A DNA stretch of 64,000 nucleotides from Candidatus Accumulibacter sp. 66-26 (GTDB lineage: Bacteria > Pseudomonadota > Gammaproteobacteria > Burkholderiales > Rhodocyclaceae), in assembly GCA_001897745.1 (NCBI GenBank), contig MKUH01000019.1, forward strand, positions 62,001-126,000, in the 5' to 3' direction. The position numbers and the translations under genes were made by a program. The notes below the pieces were generated by a model that ran no database searches, was not told the DNA's origin, and worked only from the letters and a program-made list of their open reading frames with translations. This document shows positions 1 to 8,293 of the stretch, piece by piece (the first letter of the stretch is position 1; each line of letters begins with the position of its first letter).

Positions 1-36
1 CCCTCTCCCCCTCGGATTCGCCGAAGAAAGCCGGAA

Positions 37-282
37 GTGCATCGCGTCGTTTGCTATTACGAAGGACAGAACTGGCGCCGCATCGTCGAGCGCGGCCCCT
101 GGCTGGCCTCGCGGGCGGAAGCCGAAGAATGGGCGGACGCCCTGCGCCGGATCGGCTACCACGTGACGCTGGAAGACGGCGGCCGCCGCCCGGCGGACGG
201 CGCGGCGGATGAGGGAAACAGGAATCTCGATGACCGCGACGATCACGACGAGTTGCTGAAGGCGCTCGGCAATATCGCCTGA
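37..282 (+). CDS. small hypothetical protein, start uncertain
   Basis: An 81-residue soluble protein of unknown function. The first half (about residues 1-48) looks like a folded small domain with many aromatic residues and a helix rich in Glu, Ala and Trp. The last 30 residues are rich in Asp, Glu and Arg and look disordered. The GTG start is only one option, because the same frame stays open to the left edge of the window, so the true start may lie outside. It converges on the proQ-like gene, with a GC-rich hairpin between them. No family is recognised. Confidence 0.5.
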   Translation: MHRVVCYYEGQNWRRIVERGPWLASRAEAEEWADALRRIGYHVTLEDGGRRPADGAADEGNRNLDDRDDHDELLKALGNIA

Positions 283-322
283 GCAGCGGACGCGTGCGGC
301 CACGCCGGCGCGTCCCGCGCGT

Positions 323-341
323 GCCCGCCGGAGCGGCGGGC
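323..341. terminator. hairpin between convergent genes
   Basis: A perfect 8-bp inverted repeat (GCCCGCCG / CGGCGGGC) with a 3-nt loop lies between the ends of two convergent genes. No T-tract follows, so termination efficiency is uncertain. Confidence 0.4.
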
Positions 342-349
342 GGCGACGC

Positions 350-856
350 TCAGCGGCGTCCGAACTTGGCGGCGAGCTGGTCCAGCTTTTCGGCGCGCCG
401 GCGCTCGGCTTCCTCGGCTTCGCGCTGCGCCTTGCCGGCTTCGAGCTGGGCCTTGCGCTGCTCGGCGTTCTTCTTGAAGCGCTCGCGCAGCGTTTCCGAT
501 GCGTGTGCGCGGTGCGCCTCGTCGACCGCCTCGCCGGGCTGACCGTCGAGGTCGAAGCGCGTCGTCGCCTTCTCCATCCCCTTCAGGTAACGCAGCGAAT
601 GCGTGTGCATGCGCAGCGCCGTGCGCAGCACCTTGCGCTCGAGGTCCGGCAGGCGGGCGAGCAGCTGCTTGTCGATGCCGATGGCCAGCGGCAGGCAGTC
701 GCGGAAAGCGGGGAACTGCGCTTCGAGCGTCTTGAGCAAAGCGCGCGCGGCGTTGACGGAGGACGCCGGGGACGGCGCGGCGGCGGCCGACTCGGTAGGC
801 AAATCGGCAGGTGAATCGGAAGCGGGGGTGGCCGGAGCGGCAGCGGACGTATTCAT
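350..856 (-). CDS. ProQ/FinO-family RNA chaperone
   Basis: A 168-residue protein. Residues about 1-35 are an Ala/Pro/Ser-rich flexible leader. About 36-120 form a ProQ/FinO domain: the segment with FPAFRDCLPLAIGIDKQLL, then an Arg-rich helix and the pattern LRMHTHSLRYL, is typical of the family. The C-terminal 50 residues are a charged Lys/Arg/Glu/Ala coiled-coil-like tail. These proteins bind structured RNAs and sRNA-mRNA pairs. The ATG at 856 was chosen because the open frame upstream is Arg-rich and unlike coding sequence, and the FinO domain then sits at the usual distance. It lies 142 nt downstream of the GGDEF-EAL gene on the same strand, probably with its own promoter. Confidence 0.82.
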   Translation of the reverse strand: MNTSAAAPATPASDSPADLPTESAAAAPSPASSVNAARALLKTLEAQFPAFRDCLPLAIGIDKQLLARLPDLERKVLRTALRMHTHSLRYLKGMEKATTRFDLDGQPGEAVDEAHRAHASETLRERFKKNAEQRKAQLEAGKAQREAEEAERRRAEKLDQLAAKFGRR

Positions 857-998
857 CGACAGCAAGCGTACCTGACGTACGTTTCGAATTGCGGGGATGG
901 GAGCGTACCACGATGCGGCGCCGGCGCCGCAAAAAGGCAGCCTTCGTCGCCGCCCGTTGGCGGCCATTCGGCGCCATTCGCGCCGTTTCCGCCGAATT

Positions 999-3461
999 TC
1001 ACCGGTCGCCGGGGGCCTCGCTGGGGTCCTCGCCGCCGTCGAGCAGGGCGACCAGCGCGGCATGCGCCAGCGGCCGTCCGAACAGGTAGCCCTGCCCTTC
1101 GCCGCAGCCCAGGCGGCGCAGGGCGGCGGCCTGCTCGGGGCGCTCGATGCCCTCGACGATGATTTCCATGCGCAGCGATTCGGCGAGGGCGACCATGGCT
1201 TCGACGATGGCGATGCCCTCGCGGTTTTCCGGCAGGTCGTGGATGAAGGAGCGGTCGATCTTGATGCGGTCGATCGGCAGTTCGCGCAGCACGCTGAGCG
1301 AGGAATAGCCGGTGCCGAAGTCGTCGATGCTGACGGCGATGCCGAGCGCCTTCAGCTCGCCGAGGATCTCGACGCTGCGCTCGATCACCTGCAGCGTGCT
1401 CTCGGTGATTTCCAGCTCCAGCGCCGTCGCGGGGAAGCCGGTCTGCGCGAGGGTGGCGCAGACGATCTCGATGAAGTCCTCGCGCATGAACTCGCGCGCC
1501 GAGACGTTGACGGCGAGGCGCAGCTGCTGGCCGGCGGCGTCGCGCAGGCCACACACTTCGCGGCACGCGCATTCGAGCACCCAGCGCCCGAGGCTGTCGA
1601 TCACGCCGCTTTCCTCGGCCACCGGGATGAAGCGGGCCGGCGGAATCATCCCGAGTTCCGGATGCAGCCAGCGCACCAGCGCTTCGACGCCGACGATGCG
1701 TCCGTCTGCGAGGGCGACCTGCGGCTGGTAATGGAGCAGCAGGCCGCCCTCGGCGATCGCCCGGCGCAGCCCCTGCTCCATGTGCAGGCGCTCGCTGCTG
1801 CGCTCGGCCATGTCCTGCGAATAGAACTGGTAGCAGTTGCGCCCGGCCGCCTTCGCCGAATACATGGCGATGTCGGCGGCGCGCATGAGCAGATGGCGGT
1901 CGCCGCCGTTGTCCGGGTAGACGGCGATGCCTATGCTGCCCGAGACAGTGACGCGGTCGCCGGCCAGCACGATCGGGACGTGCAGCGCGTTGAGGATTTT
2001 CCGCGCGAGATCGGCCGCGTAGCCCGGACTGGTGCCGCCGGCCAGGATGACGAACTCGTCGCCGCCCAGGCGGGCGATCGTGTCGGCACTGCGCAGCGTG
2101 CCGCGCAGGCGGCCGGCGACGACGCGCAACAGTTCGTCGCCCATCGTGTGACCGAGCGTGTCGTTCACCACCTTGAAGCTGTCGAGATCGAGGAAGAGCA
2201 GCAGGCAGTGCTGCTGCTGGCGCCGCGCCTGCTCGATGGCCTGTTCGAAGCGGTCGTCGAAGAGCAGGCGGTTGGGCAGGCCGGTCAGCGGGTCGTGGTG
2301 GGCGAGGTGGTTGAGCTTTGCCTCGGCGACGTGGATTTCGCTGACGTCGGAGAAGGCGATCACGAAGTTGCCCGCCCGCCCCGCCGCGTTGCGCACCACG
2401 CTGACGCTCTGCCAGGCCGGGAAGGACTCGCCGCTGCGCCGCTGGCAGAAGATTTCGCCCTGCCAGTAGCCGTCGGCGCTGGCCGCGAGCTGCGCGAAGA
2501 AATCGCCGCCGCCGCCCGGCACGCGCCGTACGCGCAGCAGGATGTCGACGTCGAAACCGAGCGCCTCGTCCTCGCTGTAGCCGGTGATCCGCGTGAAGGC
2601 GGCGTTGATCGCGTCGATCCGGCGCTCGGCGCCGGTGATCACGATGGCCTCGGCCGCGGTGTGGAAGACGACGCTCGACTGGCGCAGGCTGTCCTCGGCG
2701 CGGTGGCGCTGGGTCACGTCCTGCAGCACGCCGACGACGCGCCGCCCGGCGTTGCTCGCGGGATAGGCCTTGACGCTGGCTTCGAGGAAATGCGGCCCGC
2801 CGTTGCTGCGCGCGGTGCGGAATTCGAGCCGCACCGCCTCGCCGCAGGCCAGCGTATCGCCGAGCGCGGCGACGACGCGCTCGCGGTCGTCGGCCTCGAC
2901 GCGGGCGAGGAAGGATTCCCAGGATTCGTCGAGCGGCACCGGCAGATCGCCGAACAGCGCGCCGAGATGCCCGTCGCCGTGCAGGCGGTTGTCCTGCGGC
3001 AGCCATTCGAAGACGCCGAGCGAAGCGGCGTCCATCGCCAGCTGGAGGCGCAGCTCGCTCTTCTCGACCGCCACCTCGACGTCGCGCCGGGCGAGCGCCA
3101 TCTGGATCGTCGCGTGCAGCTCGCGCGCGTCCCACGGTTTGACGAGATAGCCGAAGGGGCGGCTGGCCAGCGCGCGGCGCAGGGTGTCGTCCTCGGCGAA
3201 GGCGGTCAGGTAGATCACCGGAATCTGGTAGCGCACCTGGATTTCGGTCGCCGCCTGCACGCCGTCCATCGCGCCTTCGAGGTGGATGTCCATCAGCACG
3301 ACGTCGGGCGCCACCTCGGCGGCGCGCAGCACGGCCTGCTCGCCGCTCGCCACCATGGCGCCGACGTGATAGCCGAAGGACTGCAGCTGGTTCTTGAGGT
3401 CGAAAGCGACGACGCGCTCGTCCTCGACCAGCATCAGCTTGATCTGACCATTGCCGTTCAT
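999..3461 (-). CDS. response regulator with PAS, GGDEF and EAL domains (c-di-GMP turnover)
   Basis: An 820-residue protein. The order is a receiver domain (about 1-125, phospho-acceptor Asp58 in VVLMDIHLEG, Lys in YLVKPWD), two PAS-like sensor segments (about 130-385), a GGDEF domain and an EAL domain. The active-site loop reads ARLGGDEFVILAGG, with an RxxD inhibitory site (RSAD) five residues before it. The EAL motif is intact (GVEALVRWLHPE), and so are the later DDFGTGYSS and KIDRSF motifs, so both synthesis and breakdown of c-di-GMP look possible. It overlaps the upstream histidine kinase by 4 nt (ATGA), so the pair is translationally coupled and almost certainly a cognate two-component system with c-di-GMP as output. 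Confidence 0.93.
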   Translation of the reverse strand: MNGNGQIKLMLVEDERVVAFDLKNQLQSFGYHVGAMVASGEQAVLRAAEVAPDVVLMDIHLEGAMDGVQAATEIQVRYQIPVIYLTAFAEDDTLRRALASRPFGYLVKPWDARELHATIQMALARRDVEVAVEKSELRLQLAMDAASLGVFEWLPQDNRLHGDGHLGALFGDLPVPLDESWESFLARVEADDRERVVAALGDTLACGEAVRLEFRTARSNGGPHFLEASVKAYPASNAGRRVVGVLQDVTQRHRAEDSLRQSSVVFHTAAEAIVITGAERRIDAINAAFTRITGYSEDEALGFDVDILLRVRRVPGGGGDFFAQLAASADGYWQGEIFCQRRSGESFPAWQSVSVVRNAAGRAGNFVIAFSDVSEIHVAEAKLNHLAHHDPLTGLPNRLLFDDRFEQAIEQARRQQQHCLLLFLDLDSFKVVNDTLGHTMGDELLRVVAGRLRGTLRSADTIARLGGDEFVILAGGTSPGYAADLARKILNALHVPIVLAGDRVTVSGSIGIAVYPDNGGDRHLLMRAADIAMYSAKAAGRNCYQFYSQDMAERSSERLHMEQGLRRAIAEGGLLLHYQPQVALADGRIVGVEALVRWLHPELGMIPPARFIPVAEESGVIDSLGRWVLECACREVCGLRDAAGQQLRLAVNVSAREFMREDFIEIVCATLAQTGFPATALELEITESTLQVIERSVEILGELKALGIAVSIDDFGTGYSSLSVLRELPIDRIKIDRSFIHDLPENREGIAIVEAMVALAESLRMEIIVEGIERPEQAAALRRLGCGEGQGYLFGRPLAHAALVALLDGGEDPSEAPGDR

Positions 3462-4879
3462 GACGCGACTCCCGTCGATGGGGCGCTCGGAAAGCGCAGT
3501 GAAAAACGAGCCCCGGGCCCGCTGCCCACGGCAAAGCGGCCGCCCAGCTGATCGACGAGCAGCGGCACCAGCTGCAGGCCGAGCGAGCGCACCCGCTCCA
3601 TCTCGAAGCCGGCCGGGAAGCCGACCCCGTCGTCGACGACGACGAGTTCGATCTCGCCGTCCTGCGCGCTCAGCTCGATGCGGATCTCGCCCGAGCGCTC
3701 GCCGGGAAAGGCGTGCTTGAACGCGTTGGTGACCAGCTCGTTGACGATCAGGCCGCAGGGGATCGCACGGTCGAGGTCGAGGTAGTGCGCCGTGTTCGGC
3801 ATCAGCCGGCGCAGCACGATGCGGCCGCCGCCCTCGCGGTAGCTGCCGAGCAGCAGCTGGGCCAGGCGGTCGAGATATTCGCCGAGGTCGATGCGCGAAT
3901 AGTCCTTGCGCTCGTAGAGCAGTTGGTGCGTCAGCGCCATGGCGCGCACGCGGTTCTGGCTCTCGGCGAGGATGCCGCGCAGGCGGTCGTCGCTGGCGTG
4001 CGTGGCCTGCAGGTTGAGCAGGCTGGAGATGACCTGCAGGTTGTTCTTGACCCGGTGATGCACCTCGTTGAGCAGTACCGTCTTTTCCTGCAGCGCGCCT
4101 TCCAGCTTCTGCTGCGCCCGCTGGCGCTCGGTGATGTCGACGACGGAGGCGAGCACCATCACCCCCTCCTCGGTGTCGATCGGATTGAGGCCGATCTCGA
4201 CCGGAAACTCGCTGCCGTCGGCGCGGCAGGCGAACAGATCGCGCCCGACGCCCATCGGGCGCGCCTGCGGCACGGCGACGAAGCCCCGGCGGAAATGCAC
4301 GTGCTCGCCGCGCAGACGCTCGGGCACCAGCATTTCGATCGGCTGGCCGATCAGCGCGCTACGCGGATAGCCGAAAAGCTGCTCGGTCTGCGCATTGACG
4401 AGGACTATCGAACCGCTGCGGTCGATCATCACCATCGCACTCGGCGCGTACTCGACGACGCGCCGGAAGCGTTCCTCCAGCCGCTTGCGCTCGGTGATGT
4501 CGACGATCGCCGCGAGCACCATGAAGCCGCCGCCGGACTCGATCGGCGTCAGCCCGATCTCGACCGGGAACTCGCTGCCGTCGCGGCGCCGCGCGTAGAG
4601 ATCGCGGCCGCTACCCATCGGACGCGGATGCGGATCGGCGAGAAAGCTGCGGCGGAACGAGGGATGCGCGGCGGCGAAGCGCTCCGGCACCAGCAACTCG
4701 ACCGGCTGCCCCAGCAGTTCCGCGCGGCTGTAGCCGAACACCCGTTCGGCCTGGGCGTTGGCGAGCACGATGCGGCCCTCGCCGTCGACCATGACCATCG
4801 CCGTCGGCGACCACTCGACGACGCGGCGAAAGGAATCCTCCCCGACCGGCGACCGACCGGCATCGGACTTCGTATCCAT
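3458..4879 (-). CDS. PAS-PAS sensor histidine kinase (HisKA_2 type)
   Basis: A 473-residue cytoplasmic kinase with no clear membrane segment. Two tandem PAS/PAC domains (about 15-133 and 138-257) are strikingly alike, both containing GRDL and DGSEFPVEIGL, which suggests an internal duplication. The phospho-acceptor region reads NEVHHRVKNNLQVISSLLNL, characteristic of HisKA_2 kinases. It is followed by an HATPase domain with GLIVNELVTNAFKHAFPG and DDGVGFP. The gene ends inside the start of the REC-PAS-GGDEF-EAL gene, so it is the likely phosphodonor. The input ligand cannot be read from sequence. A perfect palindrome lies about 75 nt upstream of the start. Confidence 0.92.
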   Translation of the reverse strand: MDTKSDAGRSPVGEDSFRRVVEWSPTAMVMVDGEGRIVLANAQAERVFGYSRAELLGQPVELLVPERFAAAHPSFRRSFLADPHPRPMGSGRDLYARRRDGSEFPVEIGLTPIESGGGFMVLAAIVDITERKRLEERFRRVVEYAPSAMVMIDRSGSIVLVNAQTEQLFGYPRSALIGQPIEMLVPERLRGEHVHFRRGFVAVPQARPMGVGRDLFACRADGSEFPVEIGLNPIDTEEGVMVLASVVDITERQRAQQKLEGALQEKTVLLNEVHHRVKNNLQVISSLLNLQATHASDDRLRGILAESQNRVRAMALTHQLLYERKDYSRIDLGEYLDRLAQLLLGSYREGGGRIVLRRLMPNTAHYLDLDRAIPCGLIVNELVTNAFKHAFPGERSGEIRIELSAQDGEIELVVVDDGVGFPAGFEMERVRSLGLQLVPLLVDQLGGRFAVGSGPGARFSLRFPSAPSTGVAS

Positions 4880-4951
4880 CGACAGGCTCCCCGGCAGAAC
4901 GATCGGGCGGCACGCAACGTGCAGACGCTTCGCGGCGCCTGCGTGCTAATT

Positions 4952-4965
4952 CGATACCGGTATCG
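4952..4965. promoter_or_regulatory. 14-bp perfect palindrome upstream of the PAS-PAS kinase
   Basis: CGATACCGGTATCG is self-complementary and lies in the 276-nt gap between two minus-strand operons, 73 nt upstream of the kinase start. An imperfect partner (CGGTTCCCGGAAACGGG) begins 6 nt further on. A dimeric repressor or activator site is plausible, but no known family consensus was matched. The rest of this gap shows no gene. Confidence 0.4.
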
Positions 4966-5155
4966 TGAATCGGTTCCCGGAAACGGGTATTGCCTGCTCC
5001 GACAAGGGGCGCCAGACGTCACGGACTTCCATTTTTTCCGTCCGCTCGAAACCGGAGGCCGCCCCGATTCCGGGGTGATTTACAACCTCCCGCCGCGCTT
5101 TATTTGCCCCGCCGAACGCCGCAGCTTCCCGGCGTCGGCGATGCCTCGAACGCCG

Positions 5156-6487
5156 TCAAGGCCGCAGTCGCACGCCAATTTCGGTTTCGCCGTTTTCTGA
5201 TTTCGCAAACGGCTCGCCATCGTGCATCCTCGCGATGGCGCTGACGATGGCAAGTCCCAGCCCGTGATTCTGGCTGCCTTGACTGCGCGAAGCATCGACG
5301 CGGAAAAAGCGGTTGAAAATATGCGGCAGGCTGCCGGGGTGGATCGGTTCGCCCCGGTTGGCCACGGACAGCCGGATTTGACCGCCCGCTTCCTGCGCGA
5401 TGCGAATTGCGACCGTGCTGCCCCGCTCGGCGTGCCTGGCTGCGTTGTTCAGAAGATTGGATAGCGCGCGCTTCAGCAATGCGGAATCGAAACACCCCGC
5501 GCCATCGCCTTCTACTGTCCATTGCAGGCCCGATTCGGTCAGCACCGCCTCATAGTAGTCGGCAACTTCGGCACACATGCCCGCCAGGCTTTGCACCGGC
5601 GCGCGCCGGGCTTTCGCCCCCCGGTCGGCCAGCGAGAGGAAGAGCATGTCATCGACGATGCCCGACAGCCTGCGCATTTCCTCCAGATTCGAACCGATGC
5701 AATCGCGGAGGCATTCGTCGCGCTCCTTGCCGCGCAGGGCCAGTTCGCTGCTGGCAATGATGTTTGCCAGGGGCGTGCGCAGTTCGTGCGCGACGTCGGC
5801 GTTGAATCCCTCGAGCTGCTGATACGCCTTCTCCAAACGGTCGAGCAACGCGTTGAATTGATCCACCAGAACCTGCAATTCCGCCGGAATGCCCTCGGTC
5901 TCCAAGCGCCCATCGAGGGACCGGATCGCCAGATTTCGCGTCTGTTCGGCAAGGGCTCGCACGGGAGCCAGACCGAGGAACACGATGAAATACCCGCCCA
6001 GGGCGATCGCCGCGCTGCCGATCAGCGCGGCGATCCAGAGAATCAGCGCGAGACGATCGAGGATGGCCTGGTCGGGTGCCGTGTCGAGGACCAGCACGGC
6101 GGCGACGTAATCCTTCCTGCGCGGTTCTGCGGAAAAGTTGAACGTGTATGTGCGCCCTTCCGCCGGCCATGCGTCCGGGCTTGAAATGAACAGCGCATCG
6201 CCTCGCTCGTCCAGCAACTTCAGATGCAAGTCCCGATTGACCCTCAGCAGGTCCTCCAAATCGTGCGCCAATGCGCCCGGTTGCTGATGCCTCTGCGTCT
6301 TCTCGAACAAGTGCACGATGGCTGCAGCGGATTTATCAAGCCGCGACGCCTGTTGCGCTTCGATATTGCTTTTGACCGAAACGTAAACTCCGAGGCACAG
6401 GCACCCGAGCACGCCCAAACTCAGGCACGCGAGCCAGCGGACGAGCCGGCCACCGAGCGTGCCGCCGACCAATCCGTTCAGGCGCAT
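5156..6487 (-). CDS. sensor histidine kinase, CusS/IrlS-like
   Basis: A 443-residue membrane kinase. It has one transmembrane helix near residues 15-37, a periplasmic domain of about 110 residues, a second helix near 148-172 ([16 protein letters not shown]) leading into a HAMP linker, a HisKA domain with phospho-acceptor His in [14 protein letters not shown], and an HATPase domain ([24 protein letters not shown]). This architecture and the ELRTPLANI motif fit the heavy-metal sensor kinase group (CusS, IrlS, CzcS). The start overlaps the end of the response-regulator gene by 10 nt. No metal efflux genes are adjacent, so the signal is only inferred. Confidence 0.85.
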   Translation of the reverse strand: MRLNGLVGGTLGGRLVRWLACLSLGVLGCLCLGVYVSVKSNIEAQQASRLDKSAAAIVHLFEKTQRHQQPGALAHDLEDLLRVNRDLHLKLLDERGDALFISSPDAWPAEGRTYTFNFSAEPRRKDYVAAVLVLDTAPDQAILDRLALILWIAALIGSAAIALGGYFIVFLGLAPVRALAEQTRNLAIRSLDGRLETEGIPAELQVLVDQFNALLDRLEKAYQQLEGFNADVAHELRTPLANIIASSELALRGKERDECLRDCIGSNLEEMRRLSGIVDDMLFLSLADRGAKARRAPVQSLAGMCAEVADYYEAVLTESGLQWTVEGDGAGCFDSALLKRALSNLLNNAARHAERGSTVAIRIAQEAGGQIRLSVANRGEPIHPGSLPHIFNRFFRVDASRSQGSQNHGLGLAIVSAIARMHDGEPFAKSENGETEIGVRLRP

Positions 6488-7167
6488 TCGCGCACTTCGA
6501 GCACGTATCCCATGCCGCGCACGGTGTGCAGCAACGGGGTATCGAACGGCGCGTCCATCTTTGCGCGCAGCCTCTTGATCGTGACCTCGACCACGTTGGT
6601 GTTGCTGTCGAAGTTCATGTCCCAGACCTGCTCGGCGATCTCGGTTCGGGACATCACTTCTCCCTGCTTCCGGAGAAACAGGGAAAGCAGAAGAAATTCC
6701 TTCGCGCTGAGATCGATGCGCTGGCCGTTCCTCGACACCTTGCGGCGCGCAAGGTCCATTTCGAGATCGTGCAGCGCGAGCCTGTTCGTCTGCATATCCG
6801 GCGGCTGCGGCAGCGAGCGGCGCAGGAGGACCTGAATCCGCGCGATCAGCTCCGAAAAGGCGAATGGCTTGACCAGATAGTCGTCCGCGCCTGTTTGCAA
6901 GCCGTTGACCCGGTCTTCCACTTTGCCCAGCGCCGTGAGCATCAGAACCGGAGTCTGCTTCTTCTTTCGCAAAGCCGCCAGGACAGTGAGTCCGTCCATG
7001 CCCGGCAACATGGAGTCGAGGACAATCGCCGAGTAGTCGAACTCCAAGCTCATGTGGAGTCCGCTGACGCCATCGTGCGCAAGGTCGACAACGAAGCCTG
7101 CGGCGCCCAGTCCCTTCTGCAAATACAACGCGAGTTTCTTTTCGTCCTCGACAACGAGTAGCTTCAT
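6478..7167 (-). CDS. OmpR-family response regulator, CusR/IrlR-like
   Basis: A 229-residue regulator with a receiver domain (acidic pair E7-D8, phospho-acceptor Asp51 in [12 protein letters not shown], Lys in [13 protein letters not shown]) and a C-terminal winged helix ending in [12 protein letters not shown]. Family members with this recognition helix ([16 protein letters not shown]) usually answer heavy metals or similar envelope signals. It is first in a two-gene operon with the overlapping kinase, and divergent from the exported protein at 7313, which is the most obvious target. The two start codons are 145 nt apart. Confidence 0.88.
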   Translation of the reverse strand: MKLLVVEDEKKLALYLQKGLGAAGFVVDLAHDGVSGLHMSLEFDYSAIVLDSMLPGMDGLTVLAALRKKKQTPVLMLTALGKVEDRVNGLQTGADDYLVKPFAFSELIARIQVLLRRSLPQPPDMQTNRLALHDLEMDLARRKVSRNGQRIDLSAKEFLLLSLFLRKQGEVMSRTEIAEQVWDMNFDSNTNVVEVTIKRLRAKMDAPFDTPLLHTVRGMGYVLEVRECA

Positions 7168-7246
7168 TTCATGCCGATCGATTTCATGTCAATTTTGTAA
7201 ACTTCCCGTTGGCGTCCTGTCAGCAGCCGTTTCATATAGTTGATCC

Positions 7247-7268
7247 ATGCCAGACAACTGGCTGGCAT
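7247..7268. promoter_or_regulatory. inverted repeat in the divergent regulator/exported-protein region
   Basis: ATGCCAG and CTGGCAT form a perfect 7-bp inverted repeat separated by 8 nt. It lies 45 nt upstream of the exported-protein start and about 80 nt upstream of the response-regulator start. It could be an operator or a leader hairpin. Nearby the short word TTTCATG occurs twice at 14-nt spacing (about 7168-7188), which is a possible response-regulator repeat. Confidence 0.35.
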
Positions 7269-7312
7269 TGAACAGCAGCATTGAAACGACACTCGACAAA
7301 AGGAGCTCCGAC

Positions 7313-7687
7313 ATGAACGCCAGAAAGACACTTTCCATCGCCATTCTTTGCACCGGCTTTGCCGTCGCGGGAGCGGCGTCCGCCGAATCGGTCATCCATA
7401 TCGGAGCCGGCGGCGCCGCGGCATTCAACCCGTCGCACGACGCCAGCGCCAAGACGACCCAGCAGGTGCAGAAGGAACTCGACGAGTTCAGGCGCAATCC
7501 GGTCAGCGCCGACGGCCAGTATCGCTATGTGGGCGGCGACCAGGGGTGGGTTCTCGCCCAGCACGAATATGCCTACCGCGACGGCAAATGGCAAGACGTC
7601 GACAAGCTCGAACACAATGCGCCGACGCCTTCCCTGGAGATGACGCCGGAAGAGCGGAAGCAGTACGAGTTGCTGTATCGCCCCTGA
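7313..7687 (+). CDS. small exported protein of unknown function
   Basis: A 124-residue protein with a clear Sec signal peptide: basic start, hydrophobic stretch about residues 7-22, likely cleavage after ASA near residue 24. The mature part has a helix with QQVQKELDEFRRNP and two YRY/YAYRDGKW segments, then a charged C-terminus. It resembles small periplasmic DUF4148-like proteins of betaproteobacteria only loosely, so no name is given. The ATG at 7313 is preceded by a strong AAAGGAG site with good spacing, better than the upstream in-frame start at 7247. Divergence from the two-component pair suggests it belongs to that regulon. Confidence 0.75.
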   Translation: MNARKTLSIAILCTGFAVAGAASAESVIHIGAGGAAAFNPSHDASAKTTQQVQKELDEFRRNPVSADGQYRYVGGDQGWVLAQHEYAYRDGKWQDVDKLEHNAPTPSLEMTPEERKQYELLYRP

Positions 7688-7711
7688 CGCGTCCGCGCGC
7701 CTTCCTGGCAC

Positions 7712-7744
7712 GGCGGTAGCCGGGATCGCTTCCTGGCTACCGCC
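7712..7744. terminator. hairpin between convergent genes
   Basis: A perfect 10-bp inverted repeat (GGCGGTAGCC / GGCTACCGCC) with a 13-nt loop sits just after the exported-protein gene and before the end of the convergent membrane-protein gene. It probably serves as a bidirectional terminator. No long T-run is present. Confidence 0.5.
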
Positions 7745-7844
7745 CGGCCGTGGACGTCGGAGTCCTCCGAAACGCCACGTTCCGCACGCAACGAATTGGC
7801 GCCGCTCCCGGACATCGCTCGCATTGCTCCGGGATCGACACCCC

Positions 7845-8261
7845 CTAACGCGGCACGTCGATGCCGTGCGCGAGCAGCCAGTCGCGGTCCAGCGCCCAGC
7901 TCACCGCGGCGATGCCGGGCTGGGCGAGCACGATGGCGCGGGCCTCCGCCTGCACTTCGCCGAGCAGGCGCTCGGCGGCGATGAATTCCGGATCGTTGGC
8001 GTTGCGCGTGTCGATCTTCGGGTAGAGCACGGCGAGCGCGCGGAAGGCCGGCACCTGGACGTTGCGCGGCGTCCCCATGACCGCCGTCGCGCCCTCGACC
8101 CGCAGGACGCGGAAGCGGTAGGGGTAGTTCTTCAGCTGCGCGCTGGCCTGCGTCTCGATGGCCTCGGTCAGCGCGCGCGAACGGGCGTCCGGCGCGCGGA
8201 TGTACCAGTCGAGGGCGACCAGCAGGAGCAGGACGAGGAGGGCCCAGTGCTTCTTTTTCAT
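7845..8261 (-). CDS. small membrane-anchored hypothetical protein
   Basis: A 138-residue protein with a Lys-rich start and one hydrophobic helix (about residues 6-20, LLVLLLLVALDWYI), then a soluble, mainly helical domain, probably periplasmic. No catalytic motif or Cys pair was noticed. It is the last gene of the persulfide dioxygenase-CcoG-SQR run, 32 nt after the SQR-like gene, so co-transcription is likely. The ATG at 8261 was preferred because it starts right at the membrane anchor. Function unknown. Confidence 0.65.
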   Translation of the reverse strand: MKKKHWALLVLLLLVALDWYIRAPDARSRALTEAIETQASAQLKNYPYRFRVLRVEGATAVMGTPRNVQVPAFRALAVLYPKIDTRNANDPEFIAAERLLGEVQAEARAIVLAQPGIAAVSWALDRDWLLAHGIDVPR

Positions 8262-8293
8262 TTTCGTCTCCGCGCGCGGGGCCGGCGATGCAC

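Noticed and set aside
915..930. 16-bp palindrome GCGGCGCCGGCGCCGC as a terminator for the GGDEF-EAL gene
   Set aside because: The run of A/T is on the wrong side for minus-strand termination, and such words are frequent in this GC-rich sequence.
897..3551. 884-codon open frame antisense to the REC-PAS-GGDEF-EAL gene
   Set aside because: High-GC antisense shadow; the minus-strand protein has complete domain motifs, while the plus-strand translation shows none.
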